Shown one piece after another: positions 31,454-40,807 of a stretch of 64,000 bases of DNA. This DNA is from Leuconostoc rapi (GTDB lineage: Bacteria; Bacillota; Bacilli; Lactobacillales; Lactobacillaceae): NCBI RefSeq assembly GCF_016908715.1, contig NZ_JAFBEK010000002.1:1-64000 (forward strand). Direction: 5' to 3'. The first letter of the stretch is position 1; each line of letters starts with the position of its first letter. The notes beneath the pieces were generated by a model. That model worked only from the letters and a program-made list of their open reading frames with translations, was not told the origin of the DNA and searched no databases. The translations under genes were made by a program, and so were the position numbers.

Positions 31454-31840
31454 ATGGCAGCACGTACAACGCGTAAGCGTCGTGTAAAAAAGAATATTGA
31501 AGCCGGTGTGGCTCACATCCATTCAACATTCAACAACACTATCGTCATGATTACTGATGTTCAAGGCAATGCTGTTGCTTGGTCATCAGCTGGTGCATTG
31601 GGCTTCAAGGGAAGTCGTAAGTCAACACCATTCGCTGCTCAAATGGCAGCGGAAGCAGCAGCAAAGAGTGCTAAGGAAATGAACATGAGCACTGTTGCGG
31701 TAACTGTTAAGGGGCCAGGTTCTGGTCGTGAATCAGCTATCCGTGCTTTGGCTGCAGCTGGCTTGGAAGTAACATCAATTAAAGATGTTACCCCTGTTCC
31801 CCACAACGGATCACGCCCACCAAAGCGTCGTCGTGTTTAA
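31454..31840 (+). CDS. rpsK: 30S ribosomal protein S11
   Basis: Platform protein next to the Shine-Dalgarno helix. The 128 residues include [14 protein letters not shown] and the conserved C-terminus [27 protein letters not shown] precedes the ATG. Confidence 0.98.
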   Translation: MAARTTRKRRVKKNIEAGVAHIHSTFNNTIVMITDVQGNAVAWSSAGALGFKGSRKSTPFAAQMAAEAAAKSAKEMNMSTVAVTVKGPGSGRESAIRALAAAGLEVTSIKDVTPVPHNGSRPPKRRRV

Positions 31841-31886
31841 TTGATTTTCATTGCTCTTGCTTTGAAAGAAGGGGTAAGAATTACAG

Positions 31887-32831
31887 ATGATTGAATTTGA
31901 AAAGCCAAATATTCATAACATCGAAGAGGATGACCGCTATGGCAAGTTTGTCGTAGAGCCTCTTGAGCGCGGATACGGTACAACGCTTGGTAACTCATTG
32001 CGTCGTATTTTGTTATCATCGCTTCCAGGCGCAGCCGTTAACACGGTTCAAATCGATGGCGTTGTTCACGAGTTTTCAACTGTGGATGGCGTAGTTGAAG
32101 ATGTCACACAAATTATTTTAAATCTTAAAAAAGTTGTGTTGGCTATTGATTCAGATGATGAGCGTAGCCTTGAAATTGATGTTCAAGGACCTGCTGATGT
32201 TACTGCTGCAGATTTGCAGGCAGGTGCCGATGTTGAGATTTTAAATCCGGATTTGCATCTTGCTACTGTAGCAGCAGGTAAGTCACTGCACATGACTGTT
32301 ACGGCAGTTAAAGGGCGTGGCTACTCATCTGCAGACGAAAATAAACAATTGCGTGATGAAATGCCTATTGGTGTTTTGGCAGTTGACTCTATTTATACGC
32401 CTATCGAACGTGTGAACTACCATGTAGAAAATACGCGTGTAGGTTCACGTGATGATTATGATAAACTCACTTTTGATATTTGGACTAATGGTTCAATTAA
32501 ACCTAGTGATGCTTTAAGCCTTGGTTCAAAAATCTTGGCAGAACATTTGAATTTGTTCATGGACATTTCTCCAGTCGCAGCTGAAGCCAGCGTTATGGTT
32601 GAAGCAGAGCCTGTGGCCACTAATGCTTCAGATTCTGCTCCGATTGAGGACTTGGATTTGTCAGTTCGTTCTTATAATTGTCTCAAACGGGCCGGTATCA
32701 ACACTATTGTGGAGTTGACAGATCGCACTGAAGCCGACATGATGAAGGTGCGTAATCTCGGTCGGAAATCACTTGATGAGATCCAAGAAAAGCTTACCGA
32801 AATGGGTATAGGATTTCGCAAGGAAGATTAA
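31887..32831 (+). CDS. rpoA: DNA-directed RNA polymerase subunit alpha
   Basis: Scaffold subunit of RNA polymerase; the N-terminal domain dimerises and holds beta (rpoB at 60271) and beta'. [24 protein letters not shown] lies in the N-terminal domain (split by eye), and the C-terminal domain that binds UP elements and activators ends with [19 protein letters not shown]. The 314-residue length is normal. GAAGGGG precedes the ATG. Confidence 0.98.
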   Translation: MIEFEKPNIHNIEEDDRYGKFVVEPLERGYGTTLGNSLRRILLSSLPGAAVNTVQIDGVVHEFSTVDGVVEDVTQIILNLKKVVLAIDSDDERSLEIDVQGPADVTAADLQAGADVEILNPDLHLATVAAGKSLHMTVTAVKGRGYSSADENKQLRDEMPIGVLAVDSIYTPIERVNYHVENTRVGSRDDYDKLTFDIWTNGSIKPSDALSLGSKILAEHLNLFMDISPVAAEASVMVEAEPVATNASDSAPIEDLDLSVRSYNCLKRAGINTIVELTDRTEADMMKVRNLGRKSLDEIQEKLTEMGIGFRKED

Positions 32832-32868
32832 CACATGTCTTTAAATTACTAAAAAGGAGGATTCACCA

Positions 32869-33252
32869 ATGCCATATCGTAAATTGGGTCGTACATCTTC
32901 ACAACGTAAAGCAATGTTGCGTGATTTGACCACAGATCTTTTGATCAATGGCCGTATCACTACTACTGAAGCACGCGCTAAAGAAGTTCGTAAGACTACA
33001 GATAAGATGATTACATTAGGTAAGCGTGGTGACTTGGCTGCTCGACGTCAAGCTGCTGCCTTTGTTCGTAACGAAGTTGCGGACGTTATCGAAGACGGCG
33101 ACAACGTGAAGGTACAATCAGCTTTGCAAAAGTTGTTTGACGATGTTACACCACGTTTTGCTGAACGTAATGGTGGTTATACACGAATTCTCAAGACTGT
33201 CCAACGTCGTGGCGATGCTGCTCAATTGGTCATCTTGGAACTTGTTGATTAA
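32869..33252 (+). CDS. rplQ: 50S ribosomal protein L17
   Basis: Large-subunit protein at the tunnel exit. The 127 residues start [20 protein letters not shown] and keep [21 protein letters not shown] precedes the ATG. It is last gene of the superoperon. Confidence 0.98.
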   Translation: MPYRKLGRTSSQRKAMLRDLTTDLLINGRITTTEARAKEVRKTTDKMITLGKRGDLAARRQAAAFVRNEVADVIEDGDNVKVQSALQKLFDDVTPRFAERNGGYTRILKTVQRRGDAAQLVILELVD

Positions 33253-33272
33253 TTATTATTACATGTTATATT

Positions 33273-33310
33273 AAAAAAACCGTTGCATTTTTCAATGCAA
33301 CGGTCTTTTT
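33273..33310. terminator. Bidirectional terminator between rplQ and the prenyl synthase gene
   Basis: AAAACCGTTGCATT pairs with AATGCAACGGT, with a T run on one side and an A run on the other, between two convergent genes. Confidence 0.9.
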
Positions 33311-33317
33311 AATGCAA

Positions 33318-34316
33318 TTAAGCATTACGAGTTAATAGCAGTTGGCTCAAGTGCTCAAGTTGTTCTTGGATTTGAGTATTAGGTAATGAAGTGATTAAAT
33401 CGTTCAACGAATCGCTATACTCAGTAAGCAGTGTTTTTAATTTAGTCATTGCGTTGCTACTCGTAATGAGGTTATGCAATGTGGTAAGCTCTTCATCGGA
33501 AATAGCATCACGTTTAAGTAAGAGCGTTTTAATGTCAGTATTCACGCTAGTATCATCTAGTGCAAATAGAATAGGAGCCGTGTATATACCGTTTCTAATA
33601 TCTTGGCCAATTGGCTTGCCTAATGATAGATTTTCTGTAATTGATTCAAAATCGAGATAATCATCAAGTAATTGAAAGGTGATACCAAGGTTTTCACCAA
33701 GATGGCTTACTATGGATAATAAGTCATCGCTATAGTCTGTGCCACTAACCAATCCAAAAGTAGCGCTTAATTTAAACAAGGCAGCAGTTTTGCCTTTGAT
33801 CTGAGAAAAATAAGCTGAAAAAGTTGTGTTAATGTTATATCGATTTTGCTTTTGAAGTAATTCTCCGAATAGAATTTCTTGTAAGGCTGTTAAGGCAAGT
33901 TTATTTGCAGCTGGTTTATCTGCACGTTCTAATAAAGAAAACATGCCTGTTAAGAGGTAGTCACCTGCATAAACGGCTGTATCTTTACCAAACTGGCTTT
34001 GAATGCTTTCATGACCACGTCGCAATTTTGATTCATCAATAATATCATCATGAATCAAGGTCGCCAAATGGAGCAATTCCACACTTGCTCCAAGTGAAAT
34101 AGCGCTCTGATTATAAGACTCACTTGTTAAACGAGAAAATATTAAGGTTAGCGCTGGACGGACAAGCTTACCAGCGTTCAGTTGAGATCGAATAGCATGG
34201 TCGATCTCCTCAAAACCAATATGCCAACTAGAAGACATTTCAGTTAAAATACTTTGAAGTGGTTCTGATAGTTCAGGGAAAGTTTCCCATATTTTAGGTA
34301 AATTGCGCGTTGACAT
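33318..34316 (-). CDS. Polyprenyl (E-)diphosphate synthase
   Basis: Trans-prenyltransferase that condenses isopentenyl units into a long prenyl diphosphate, most plausibly the side chain of menaquinone given its neighbour. Both aspartate-rich motifs are present: HDDIIDESK (first) and LLDDYLDFES (second). The 332-residue length fits. The start MSTRNLPKIW at 34316 is chosen because the family begins near here; ATG at 34340 is an alternative with no better ribosome-binding site. It lies ~100 bases downstream of the NDH-2 gene on the same strand, probably one operon. Chain length cannot be told by eye. Confidence 0.85.
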   Translation of the reverse strand: MSTRNLPKIWETFPELSEPLQSILTEMSSSWHIGFEEIDHAIRSQLNAGKLVRPALTLIFSRLTSESYNQSAISLGASVELLHLATLIHDDIIDESKLRRGHESIQSQFGKDTAVYAGDYLLTGMFSLLERADKPAANKLALTALQEILFGELLQKQNRYNINTTFSAYFSQIKGKTAALFKLSATFGLVSGTDYSDDLLSIVSHLGENLGITFQLLDDYLDFESITENLSLGKPIGQDIRNGIYTAPILFALDDTSVNTDIKTLLLKRDAISDEELTTLHNLITSSNAMTKLKTLLTEYSDSLNDLITSLPNTQIQEQLEHLSQLLLTRNA

Positions 34317-34414
34317 GTTTAATTTCTCTACTTCTCCCATGTATAAACGATTGCGTATACATGTAATATGTACAAAGTGCGAGAATAATTGACCCCGCAC
34401 CATTTTATTATAAC

Positions 34415-36085
34415 TTATTTATCTAATTCATCATATACTGACTTTGCTTTACCATACCAAAGGCCACCGAATAACTTTTGCAAGAGTGGTACAACGTAGA
34501 AGTCGAGTCCAAAACCACGCCCAGAACCATTCATAACGGCGATGCTTGATAAGATTAAGAACCAATGTGTCAAGTCAAAGCCGTTTACTGCCCAAGCTGC
34601 AATGGTTAATATAATACTAACTGCAGCTAATGGCCAGGTCATAAGTCCTATTAAGATACCTGCACCTGTAATGATTTCAAAGAAGCTCATAAGGCCATGT
34701 TGCCAGAAGAGGTCATTTAAGCCACCTAATTGTCCTACTGCAGCAAGAATCCAGAAAAGGCCTAAGAAAACGCGTAGTGGTGTTGACCATAACACATTTC
34801 CAAGACGAGAAATTGCACCCTTGAAAGGATTACGACCATTTTCAGTACGGAAGAATTCATCCATTAGATAATTGAAAATGGAATACATTGATCGTATTTG
34901 AGAATAAAAGAATAAATTAATCCCATGTTTTGCAATACTAGCGAAGAAGCCAGAAAAGTTTAAGCCCATCAAACTTGCAACAGTATAATGAGAGCCAATT
35001 GAAACTGCAAAACCATGGTAACTTACAGATTCAGCAAAAGTTTTGGTTTTGCCAAATCCAAGATCAGCTAAGATATTGTTGGCAGCAGCACGAGCAGCAC
35101 TTTCGGCGCCTTCAACAGTTTGAGGAACTGGGCCTGTTTTTTCGTCAACATAAGATAGTGTATCGCCAGCAACATAAATATCTTTTGCTGGTTCATCATT
35201 TTCTAATGTGGCACGCATATAATCATCAGCTTCAATACGACCACCACGTCCATATTTGAATCCCCAATTCGAGATAAATGATTTTGCTTTGACACCAGCA
35301 GTCCATATCAATGATTTTGTAGGCAAGGTGGTGTTATCTTTAAAAATAACACCATCTTCATTGACGCCAGTAACCATAGCACCTAGGCGTATATCAACGC
35401 CATTATCTGTCATATATTTGAATGCCTTGTCAGCTAGTTTTCTATCTTTTAGCATGTTTAAAATAGAGGGGGAAGCTTCTAATAGTACCAATTTAATTTC
35501 AGATTCATCTAATTTGTATGCTTTAGCAAGTACTTGACGTTGCTCAATGAATTCGCCCATCAATTCAGCGCCGGTAAATCCAGAGCCGACGACAGCAATA
35601 GTGAGTAATTGTTCACGTTTGGCAGGATCAAGCTCTGCAGCGCCTTGGCCAATAATATTTTCTATATGATTACGAATTTGTAATGATTCTTCCATTGACC
35701 ATAATTCAAAACCATATTCTTTGACGCCTGGTGTACCAAAATCATTTGATTGACCACCAACTGCTAAAATTAATTTTTCATAATTAATGTCGCCGTGGGT
35801 CGTTTTGACAATTTTGGCATCTTTATCAATGCCATTGACTTCGGCAGTTAGTAGTTTGACATTTTTATTTTGATAGAAGAGGTGCTCCAAGTCTTCTTGT
35901 ACGTGTTTAGGAGTTACACGTTGTGAAGCGACTTCGTGCAGTTCTGTCATGTATGTGAAGTATGAATGCTTGTCAATTAAAATAACATTGTATTCTTTAT
36001 GTGATTTTAACTTCTTTGACAACGTTTTTGCTGCAAATACACCACCGAAACCAGCGCCAACGATGACAATATTTTTTTCTGCCAT
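34415..36085 (-). CDS. ndh: Type II NADH dehydrogenase with C-terminal membrane domain
   Basis: FAD-dependent NADH:quinone oxidoreductase. The N-terminal FAD-binding GAGFGG (residues 9-14), a second nucleotide-binding VVGSGFTGAEL near 170 and the FAD-contacting YVAGD near 310 place residues 1-400 in the NDH-2 family. After ~residue 428 the protein continues with four hydrophobic segments (LRVFLGLFWILAAVGQLGG onwards) that resemble a DoxX-type module; ordinary NDH-2 stops near 400. Total 556 residues. AAGGAAGA precedes the ATG. With the downstream prenyl synthase it suggests respiration-capable, quinone-dependent metabolism. Confidence 0.9.
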   Translation of the reverse strand: MAEKNIVIVGAGFGGVFAAKTLSKKLKSHKEYNVILIDKHSYFTYMTELHEVASQRVTPKHVQEDLEHLFYQNKNVKLLTAEVNGIDKDAKIVKTTHGDINYEKLILAVGGQSNDFGTPGVKEYGFELWSMEESLQIRNHIENIIGQGAAELDPAKREQLLTIAVVGSGFTGAELMGEFIEQRQVLAKAYKLDESEIKLVLLEASPSILNMLKDRKLADKAFKYMTDNGVDIRLGAMVTGVNEDGVIFKDNTTLPTKSLIWTAGVKAKSFISNWGFKYGRGGRIEADDYMRATLENDEPAKDIYVAGDTLSYVDEKTGPVPQTVEGAESAARAAANNILADLGFGKTKTFAESVSYHGFAVSIGSHYTVASLMGLNFSGFFASIAKHGINLFFYSQIRSMYSIFNYLMDEFFRTENGRNPFKGAISRLGNVLWSTPLRVFLGLFWILAAVGQLGGLNDLFWQHGLMSFFEIITGAGILIGLMTWPLAAVSIILTIAAWAVNGFDLTHWFLILSSIAVMNGSGRGFGLDFYVVPLLQKLFGGLWYGKAKSVYDELDK

Positions 36086-36116
36086 GACTATTTTCTTCCT
36101 TTTGTGAATTGTCTAA

Positions 36117-36242
36117 TATTCTTGTGAAATATCTATTTAATTATAGACTAATTATCGTTATTTTAAAAGGGTTTATCATAATATTTCTTTGTGAAATTAC
36201 TATTGAATATAAAGTGGAGGGCCTAAATTAATTATAGGCTAA
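36117..36242. repeat. Imperfect direct repeats between the divergent ndh and ecf operons
   Basis: Two copies of a TTAATTATAG(A/G)CTAA element (36137-36151 and 36228-36242, 14 of 15 identical), plus a longer loose repeat (about 36117-36145 and 36180-36209: ATATT..TTGTGAAAT..CTATT.AAT). TATAAT on the reverse strand within the first copy could be the ndh -10. They may be operator duplications. Confidence 0.4.
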
Positions 36243-36272
36243 ATGGGGTAACCTGTGATAAAATAAGGACTA

Positions 36273-37094
36273 ATGACTCAAGCAATTAAAATTGACAATT
36301 TAAAATATAATTACAACAATGACCAAGTTTTATTTGATGGCTTTAATTTAACAATCGATTCCGGTCAGTGGGTTGCCTTAGTGGGGCATAATGGTTCTGG
36401 TAAATCGACGCTGGCAAAATTGATTTTAGGATTGATTGCGGCAAATTCTGGAAACATTGATGTTTTTGGTGAACGACTTACTGTTGATACAGTGCATCAT
36501 GTTCGTGAACAAATCGGTATGGTTTTCCAAAATCCCGATAATCAATTTGTTGGGGCAACAGTCGCCGATGATGTCGCATTTGGTTTGGAAAATAAGCAGA
36601 TACCGAGTGTTGAAATGCCACGTATGATTGACGAGGCGCTGTCAATTGTTGGCATGTTGGATTTTAAAGATCGAGAGCCCCACATGTTATCTGGGGGTCA
36701 AAAGCAGCGTGTTGCATTAGCTAGTGTATTGGCGCTACAGCCTAAAATCATTATTTTAGATGAAGCCACGGCGATGCTTGATCCTGATGGCCGTGCAACG
36801 ATTATGCATACACTACAAGATCTTAAAGCGCGATTTGGTCATGACATAACGTTTGTTACGATTACACACGACATGGACGAGGCGATTTTAGCAGACCGTG
36901 TGGTTGTGATTAATGATGGTCAGTTGATACTAGACGGTACACCGGCAAATGTCTTTAGTCAATATGATGTCATACACAACAATGGTTTAGAGTTGCCTTT
37001 TGCTGGTGAATTAGCGGAAAAATTAGATGCGAAACCTAAAAGTTATTTAGATGAGAGAGAATTAATACAGTGGCTATCACGTTTGAACAAGTAA
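36273..37094 (+). CDS. ecfA1: ECF transporter ATPase EcfA1
   Basis: One of two ATPases of the energy-coupling-factor module that powers vitamin and metal uptake with interchangeable S components. Walker A is GHNGSGKST near residue 40, the signature LSGGQKQR, Walker B IIILDEATAMLD. The 273-residue length is normal. AAGGA precedes the ATG. It overlaps ecfA2 by 25 bases. The operon ecfA1-ecfA2-ecfT-truA is standard in Firmicutes; no S component gene is in the window. Confidence 0.94.
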   Translation: MTQAIKIDNLKYNYNNDQVLFDGFNLTIDSGQWVALVGHNGSGKSTLAKLILGLIAANSGNIDVFGERLTVDTVHHVREQIGMVFQNPDNQFVGATVADDVAFGLENKQIPSVEMPRMIDEALSIVGMLDFKDREPHMLSGGQKQRVALASVLALQPKIIILDEATAMLDPDGRATIMHTLQDLKARFGHDITFVTITHDMDEAILADRVVVINDGQLILDGTPANVFSQYDVIHNNGLELPFAGELAEKLDAKPKSYLDERELIQWLSRLNK

Positions 37095-37927
37095 ATTTTA
37101 GTTATGGCGCTGGGACGACTCTGGCGCAACGTGTTTTACATGATATCACGGTTGACATGCCAACTGGTAAAGTGACTGCTATTGTAGGACAAACTGGATC
37201 AGGAAAATCAACGTTAATTCAACATATTAACGGACTATTAAAACCGACCAGTGGACAGATTAGAATTGATGATTTTGAATTGACGGCCAGCACCAAAGAA
37301 AAAGAATTGGTTAACTTAAGGCAAAAGGTTGGCATTGTGTTCCAATTTCCCGAGAATCAATTATTTGCGAACACTGTTTTAGAAGATGTGATGTATGCAC
37401 CACTTAATTTTGGGGCAACTAAAGACGCCGCAAAATTGGAAGCAGCGCGTGCATTAAATCGGGTAGGTGTATCAGAAGATCTGTGGGGAAAGTCACCTTT
37501 TGAACTATCTGGTGGTCAAATGCGCCGTGTAGCTATGGCGGGCACATTGGCGAGTAATCCAAGTGTTGTTGTTATGGATGAACCAGCTGCTGGTTTAGAC
37601 CCTAAAGGGCAGACTGAGCTGTTGTCTATTGTTTTAGAGTTAAAAAAGCTTGGGAAAACAATTATCTTTATTTCACATCAAATGGATCATGTTGTGGCGG
37701 TGGCAGATCAGGTAGTTGTAATGAATGAAGGCCGTGTCGTTGCTAAAGAAACACCACGCCAACTGTTTAATCGAGAGCTTTCTTGGTTTCAAACGATGAA
37801 ATTAGATTTGCCAAAAGCTGGGCAATTAGCGGAAAAGCTCAAGGACAAAGGGGTGACATTATCACGTCGGCCTCTAGATCTAGGCGAACTAGCTGAATTA
37901 ATCAATCAGGAGGTAGGTCATGAATAA
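37070..37927 (+). CDS. ecfA2: ECF transporter ATPase EcfA2
   Basis: Second ATPase of the ECF module. Walker A is GQTGSGKST, the signature LSGGQMRR, Walker [16 protein letters not shown]. The start is GTG 37070 inside the end of ecfA1, giving [15 protein letters not shown], which fits the family N-terminus. It overlaps ecfT by 8 bases, so the three subunits are translationally coupled. Confidence 0.94.
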   Translation: MAITFEQVNFSYGAGTTLAQRVLHDITVDMPTGKVTAIVGQTGSGKSTLIQHINGLLKPTSGQIRIDDFELTASTKEKELVNLRQKVGIVFQFPENQLFANTVLEDVMYAPLNFGATKDAAKLEAARALNRVGVSEDLWGKSPFELSGGQMRRVAMAGTLASNPSVVVMDEPAAGLDPKGQTELLSIVLELKKLGKTIIFISHQMDHVVAVADQVVVMNEGRVVAKETPRQLFNRELSWFQTMKLDLPKAGQLAEKLKDKGVTLSRRPLDLGELAELINQEVGHE

Positions 37928-38726
37928 TATTATGATAGGCCGTTTTGTACCTGGTCATTCGTGGGTCCATCGTTTAGACCCACGAACAAAAATGATGATA
38001 ACGTTTGTTTATATTCTTGTGATGCTTTGGGCTAATAACTGGCAGACTTATGCGTGGGCAACCCTGTTTGTCATCGGTTTAGTTAGATTAACTGGTCAGC
38101 CATTTAAACTTTATTGGGATGGGTTAAAGCCTATTTTTTGGTTGATTTTATTTACGGTAATTCTTCAACTACTATTTACACCCGGAACACCTGTGTTATT
38201 CAGCATTGGGCCCCTGCGTGTGACAGTGCCCGGAATTCTAAATGCAGTTTATGTTATGGTACGGTTTGTATTAATCATCTTAATGTCAACCATTTTGACG
38301 TTAACAACACCACCAACAAGTATTGCTAACGCGCTAGAATCTTTATTGAGTCCGTTGAAAAAAATTGGCGTGCCTGTGGCCGAATTGTCCTTGATGTTGG
38401 CGATTGCTTTACGATTTGTACCATTGTTAATGGATGAAACACAAAAGATTATGAATGCTCAAAAATCGCGTGGTATGAGTTTTTCCACGGGTGGGCCGGT
38501 CAAACGTGCAAAAGCAATTATTCCGCTCTTAATTCCACTGTTTGTGGGTGCTCTGCAACGTGCGTTAGATTTAGCTAACGCGATGGAAGTGCGCGGGTTT
38601 AAGGATGCCGTACAACGAACAAAGTATCGCATTTTGAGCTACCAAAAAATAGATCAAGTTGCATTTTTGGCACTTGGTGGCTTTGTTGTTATTTTTTTAA
38701 TCATTAAAACAGTGATACATGGTTAA
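37920..38726 (+). CDS. ecfT: ECF transporter transmembrane protein EcfT
   Basis: Membrane scaffold joining the two ATPases to the substrate-binding S component. 268 residues with ~5-6 helices; the two coupling-helix motifs are seen as QKSRGMSF and MEVRGFKD (Ala/Ser-Arg-Gly type). CAGGAGG precedes the ATG. Confidence 0.94.
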   Translation: MNNIMIGRFVPGHSWVHRLDPRTKMMITFVYILVMLWANNWQTYAWATLFVIGLVRLTGQPFKLYWDGLKPIFWLILFTVILQLLFTPGTPVLFSIGPLRVTVPGILNAVYVMVRFVLIILMSTILTLTTPPTSIANALESLLSPLKKIGVPVAELSLMLAIALRFVPLLMDETQKIMNAQKSRGMSFSTGGPVKRAKAIIPLLIPLFVGALQRALDLANAMEVRGFKDAVQRTKYRILSYQKIDQVAFLALGGFVVIFLIIKTVIHG

Positions 38727-38755
38727 TATTTGGCGTACATACGAAGTAAATAATG

Positions 38756-38789
38756 AAGGGGAGGCACAATGTTTTGTGCCGTATTTTAA
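38756..38789 (+). promoter_or_regulatory. truA leader: hairpin and six-codon ORF
   Basis: A strong AAGGGGAGG is followed 4 bases later by ATG TTT TGT GCC GTA TTT TAA (38769-38789), in the truA frame. GGCACAA pairs with TTGTGCC across it. truA itself starts 6 bases after this stop and has no own ribosome-binding site, so the mini-ORF may couple its translation. Confidence 0.45.
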
Positions 38790-38795
38790 AATAAT

Positions 38796-39566
38796 ATGCC
38801 AAGATATAGGGCGATAGTATCTTATGATGGGTCGGGCTTTTTTGGCTTTCAGGTTCAGACAAAAAATGGTATTGAACGACAACGCACAGTGCAAGGCGAA
38901 CTCACGAAGGCAGTAAACCAGATGGCCAAAAATCCAACAGAACCTATTAAGGTAGTTGGTGCTTCTCGGACTGATACGGGTGTGCATGCTTTTGGTCAAG
39001 TCGTTCACTTTGATTTGCCATTTGATATTAATGAGAGTGGTGTCCGTAAGGGGCTTAATACTTTATTACCAAGAGATATGCTCATTAAGCAAGTGGAGAA
39101 AGTTTCACCTGATTTTCATGCACGTTTTAATACACACGCAAAACGCTACATTTATCGTGTATCTACGCAAGATTTTACTGATCCTTTTAAGCGGCAGTAT
39201 ACTGGCCATTTTCAATGGCATTTGGATATTGAGCGTATTAAATCTGCATTACCTGATTTGTTAGGTGAGCATGATTTTGCAAGTTTCGCCGCATCGGGCA
39301 ATCAAACGGCAACAACAATTCGCACAATAACACGTGCTGATGTGACAATTAAGCCTGATGATCAGGAATTGGTATTTACTTTTGAAGGCAATGCTTTCTT
39401 ATATAACCAAATTCGTATCATGGTTGGCGTGTTACTAGAAATTGGTAATGGCCGTCGTGATGTACATGATATTTTACGCTTGATTGCGGTTAAAGATCGA
39501 GAACAAGCACGTTTCACGGCACCGGCTAGTGGCCTATATTTAGATCAAATTTATTACAATGACTAA
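38796..39566 (+). CDS. truA: tRNA pseudouridine synthase A
   Basis: Makes pseudouridine at positions 38-40 of the tRNA anticodon stem. The catalytic aspartate is in GASRTDTGVHAFGQVVHF; FRKxYxY-like AKRYIYRV and the C-terminal MVGVLLEIGNG are present. The 256 residues are normal. It follows ecfT by 69 bases as in many Firmicutes. No Shine-Dalgarno is directly before the ATG. Confidence 0.95.
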   Translation: MPRYRAIVSYDGSGFFGFQVQTKNGIERQRTVQGELTKAVNQMAKNPTEPIKVVGASRTDTGVHAFGQVVHFDLPFDINESGVRKGLNTLLPRDMLIKQVEKVSPDFHARFNTHAKRYIYRVSTQDFTDPFKRQYTGHFQWHLDIERIKSALPDLLGEHDFASFAASGNQTATTIRTITRADVTIKPDDQELVFTFEGNAFLYNQIRIMVGVLLEIGNGRRDVHDILRLIAVKDREQARFTAPASGLYLDQIYYND

Positions 39567-39678
39567 TAAATTTGATGGCACAATAACGTGATGGTTATCA
39601 TTAAAATCAACTGACGTGTCATCAAATGAAATCGTCATCAATAAACAACTAGTTAACAATTAAATTCGGGTAAAACCA

Positions 39679-39707
39679 TTGACAAAACGTCATATTTTAG
39701 GTAAGAT
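39679..39707 (+). promoter_or_regulatory. Promoter of rplM-rpsI
   Basis: TTGACA, a 17-base spacer, then TAAGAT. Confidence 0.75.
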
Positions 39708-39718
39708 TGTAAACGGTA

Positions 39719-39791
39719 TTGTTTACCTCACGATAAGCCCCGGAAACTTATTGTATTTGCGTGACAAGGAACGGTCACGCCTGTAAACAAC
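39719..39791 (+). promoter_or_regulatory. Candidate L13 leader RNA (ribosomal-protein autoregulation)
   Basis: TTGTTTAC (from about 39719) pairs perfectly with GTAAACAA (to about 39791), enclosing a small stem (ATAAG with CTTAT) and a perfect 7-bp hairpin GCGTGAC/GTCACGC. This closed multibranch shape, 20 bases before rplM, fits the L13 leader class known upstream of rplM in Firmicutes. Confidence 0.7.
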
Positions 39792-39810
39792 TAATCAAAG
39801 GAGCGCAAAC

Positions 39811-40254
39811 ATGCGTACAACATTTTTAGCAAAACCAGGTGAAATCGAAAAGAAGTGGTATATTATTGATGCCAAAGACGTCGTATTAGGACGTCTTTCA
39901 ACAGTAGTTGCTTCAATTTTACGTGGAAAGAATAAGCCAACGTTTACACCAAACGTTGACATGGGCGACCATGTTATCATCATCAATGCTAGCGAAGTTA
40001 AATTGACTGGTAAGAAAGCTACTGATAAAGTTTATTACCATCATTCAAACCACCCAGGTGGCTTGAAGGCTCGCACAGCTGGAAACTATCGTGAATTCAA
40101 TCCTGAAAAGTTACTTGAATTATCAATACACGGTATGTTGCCAAAGAACACTTTGGGTCGTAAGCAAGGCTTGAACTTGCACGTGTTTGCCGGATCAGAA
40201 CATGGTCATGCAGCACAAAAGCCTGAAGCACTAGACATCAACACGTTGATTTAA
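39811..40254 (+). CDS. rplM: 50S ribosomal protein L13
   Basis: Early-assembly protein of the large subunit. The 147 residues include [34 protein letters not shown] and [19 protein letters not shown] (each a conserved block). AAAGGAGCG precedes the ATG. First of a two-gene operon with rpsI, likely autoregulated by the leader fold. Confidence 0.98.
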   Translation: MRTTFLAKPGEIEKKWYIIDAKDVVLGRLSTVVASILRGKNKPTFTPNVDMGDHVIIINASEVKLTGKKATDKVYYHHSNHPGGLKARTAGNYREFNPEKLLELSIHGMLPKNTLGRKQGLNLHVFAGSEHGHAAQKPEALDINTLI

Positions 40255-40272
40255 GAAAGGAGAATCTAAATT

Positions 40273-40668
40273 ATGGCTACAGCAGTACAATATGCCGGCA
40301 CAGGCCGTCGTAAGAACTCAGTTGCTCGTGTGCGTTTGGTTCCAGGTAATGGCCAAATCACAATGAACGGCAAGTCAATCGAAGAATACATTCCTTTCGC
40401 TAACTTGCGTGAAGTTGTTTTGCAACCATTTAACATTACTGAAACATTGGGTAACTACGATGTATTAGTAAACGTTATTGGTGGTGGTTATTCTGGTCAA
40501 GCTGGTGCAACACGTCACGGTATCGCCCGTGCGTTGTTGACAGTTGATCCTGATTTCCGTGCAGCATTGAAGGCAGCAGGTTTGTTGACTCGTGACTCAC
40601 GTATGAAGGAACGTAAGAAGCCAGGTTTGAAGAAGGCTCGTAAGGCTTCACAATTCTCAAAGCGTTAA
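40273..40668 (+). CDS. rpsI: 30S ribosomal protein S9
   Basis: Head protein whose C-terminal arginine tail touches P-site tRNA; it ends [10 protein letters not shown]. The 131 residues include [17 protein letters not shown] and [24 protein letters not shown] precedes the ATG, 18 bases after rplM. Confidence 0.98.
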   Translation: MATAVQYAGTGRRKNSVARVRLVPGNGQITMNGKSIEEYIPFANLREVVLQPFNITETLGNYDVLVNVIGGGYSGQAGATRHGIARALLTVDPDFRAALKAAGLLTRDSRMKERKKPGLKKARKASQFSKR

Positions 40669-40727
40669 TAGAAACTGCAAAAATGCAATACTATCAATGC
40701 CTTTTGGTTTTGTTCAAATCAATAACC

Positions 40728-40776
40728 AACTAAAAAGTGTTACTCGTTCAATCGAATGGGTAACACTTTTTTAGTT
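40728..40776. terminator. Bidirectional terminator after rpsI
   Basis: AACTAAAAAGTGTTAC pairs with GTAACACTTTTTTAGTT. It serves rpsI and the convergent MFS gene. Confidence 0.9.
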
Positions 40777-40807
40777 GATCATAAAAACAAACAATCAACA
40801 AGTCATC

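Noticed and set aside
34542-35537. Forward frames of ~93-109 codons across ndh
   Set aside because: Antisense to a well-conserved NDH-2 gene, low complexity (Gln/His-rich), no initiation signals.
36180-36272. Riboswitch (for example for a vitamin) before ecfA1
   Set aside because: The gap is short, AT-rich and lacks conserved aptamer motifs.
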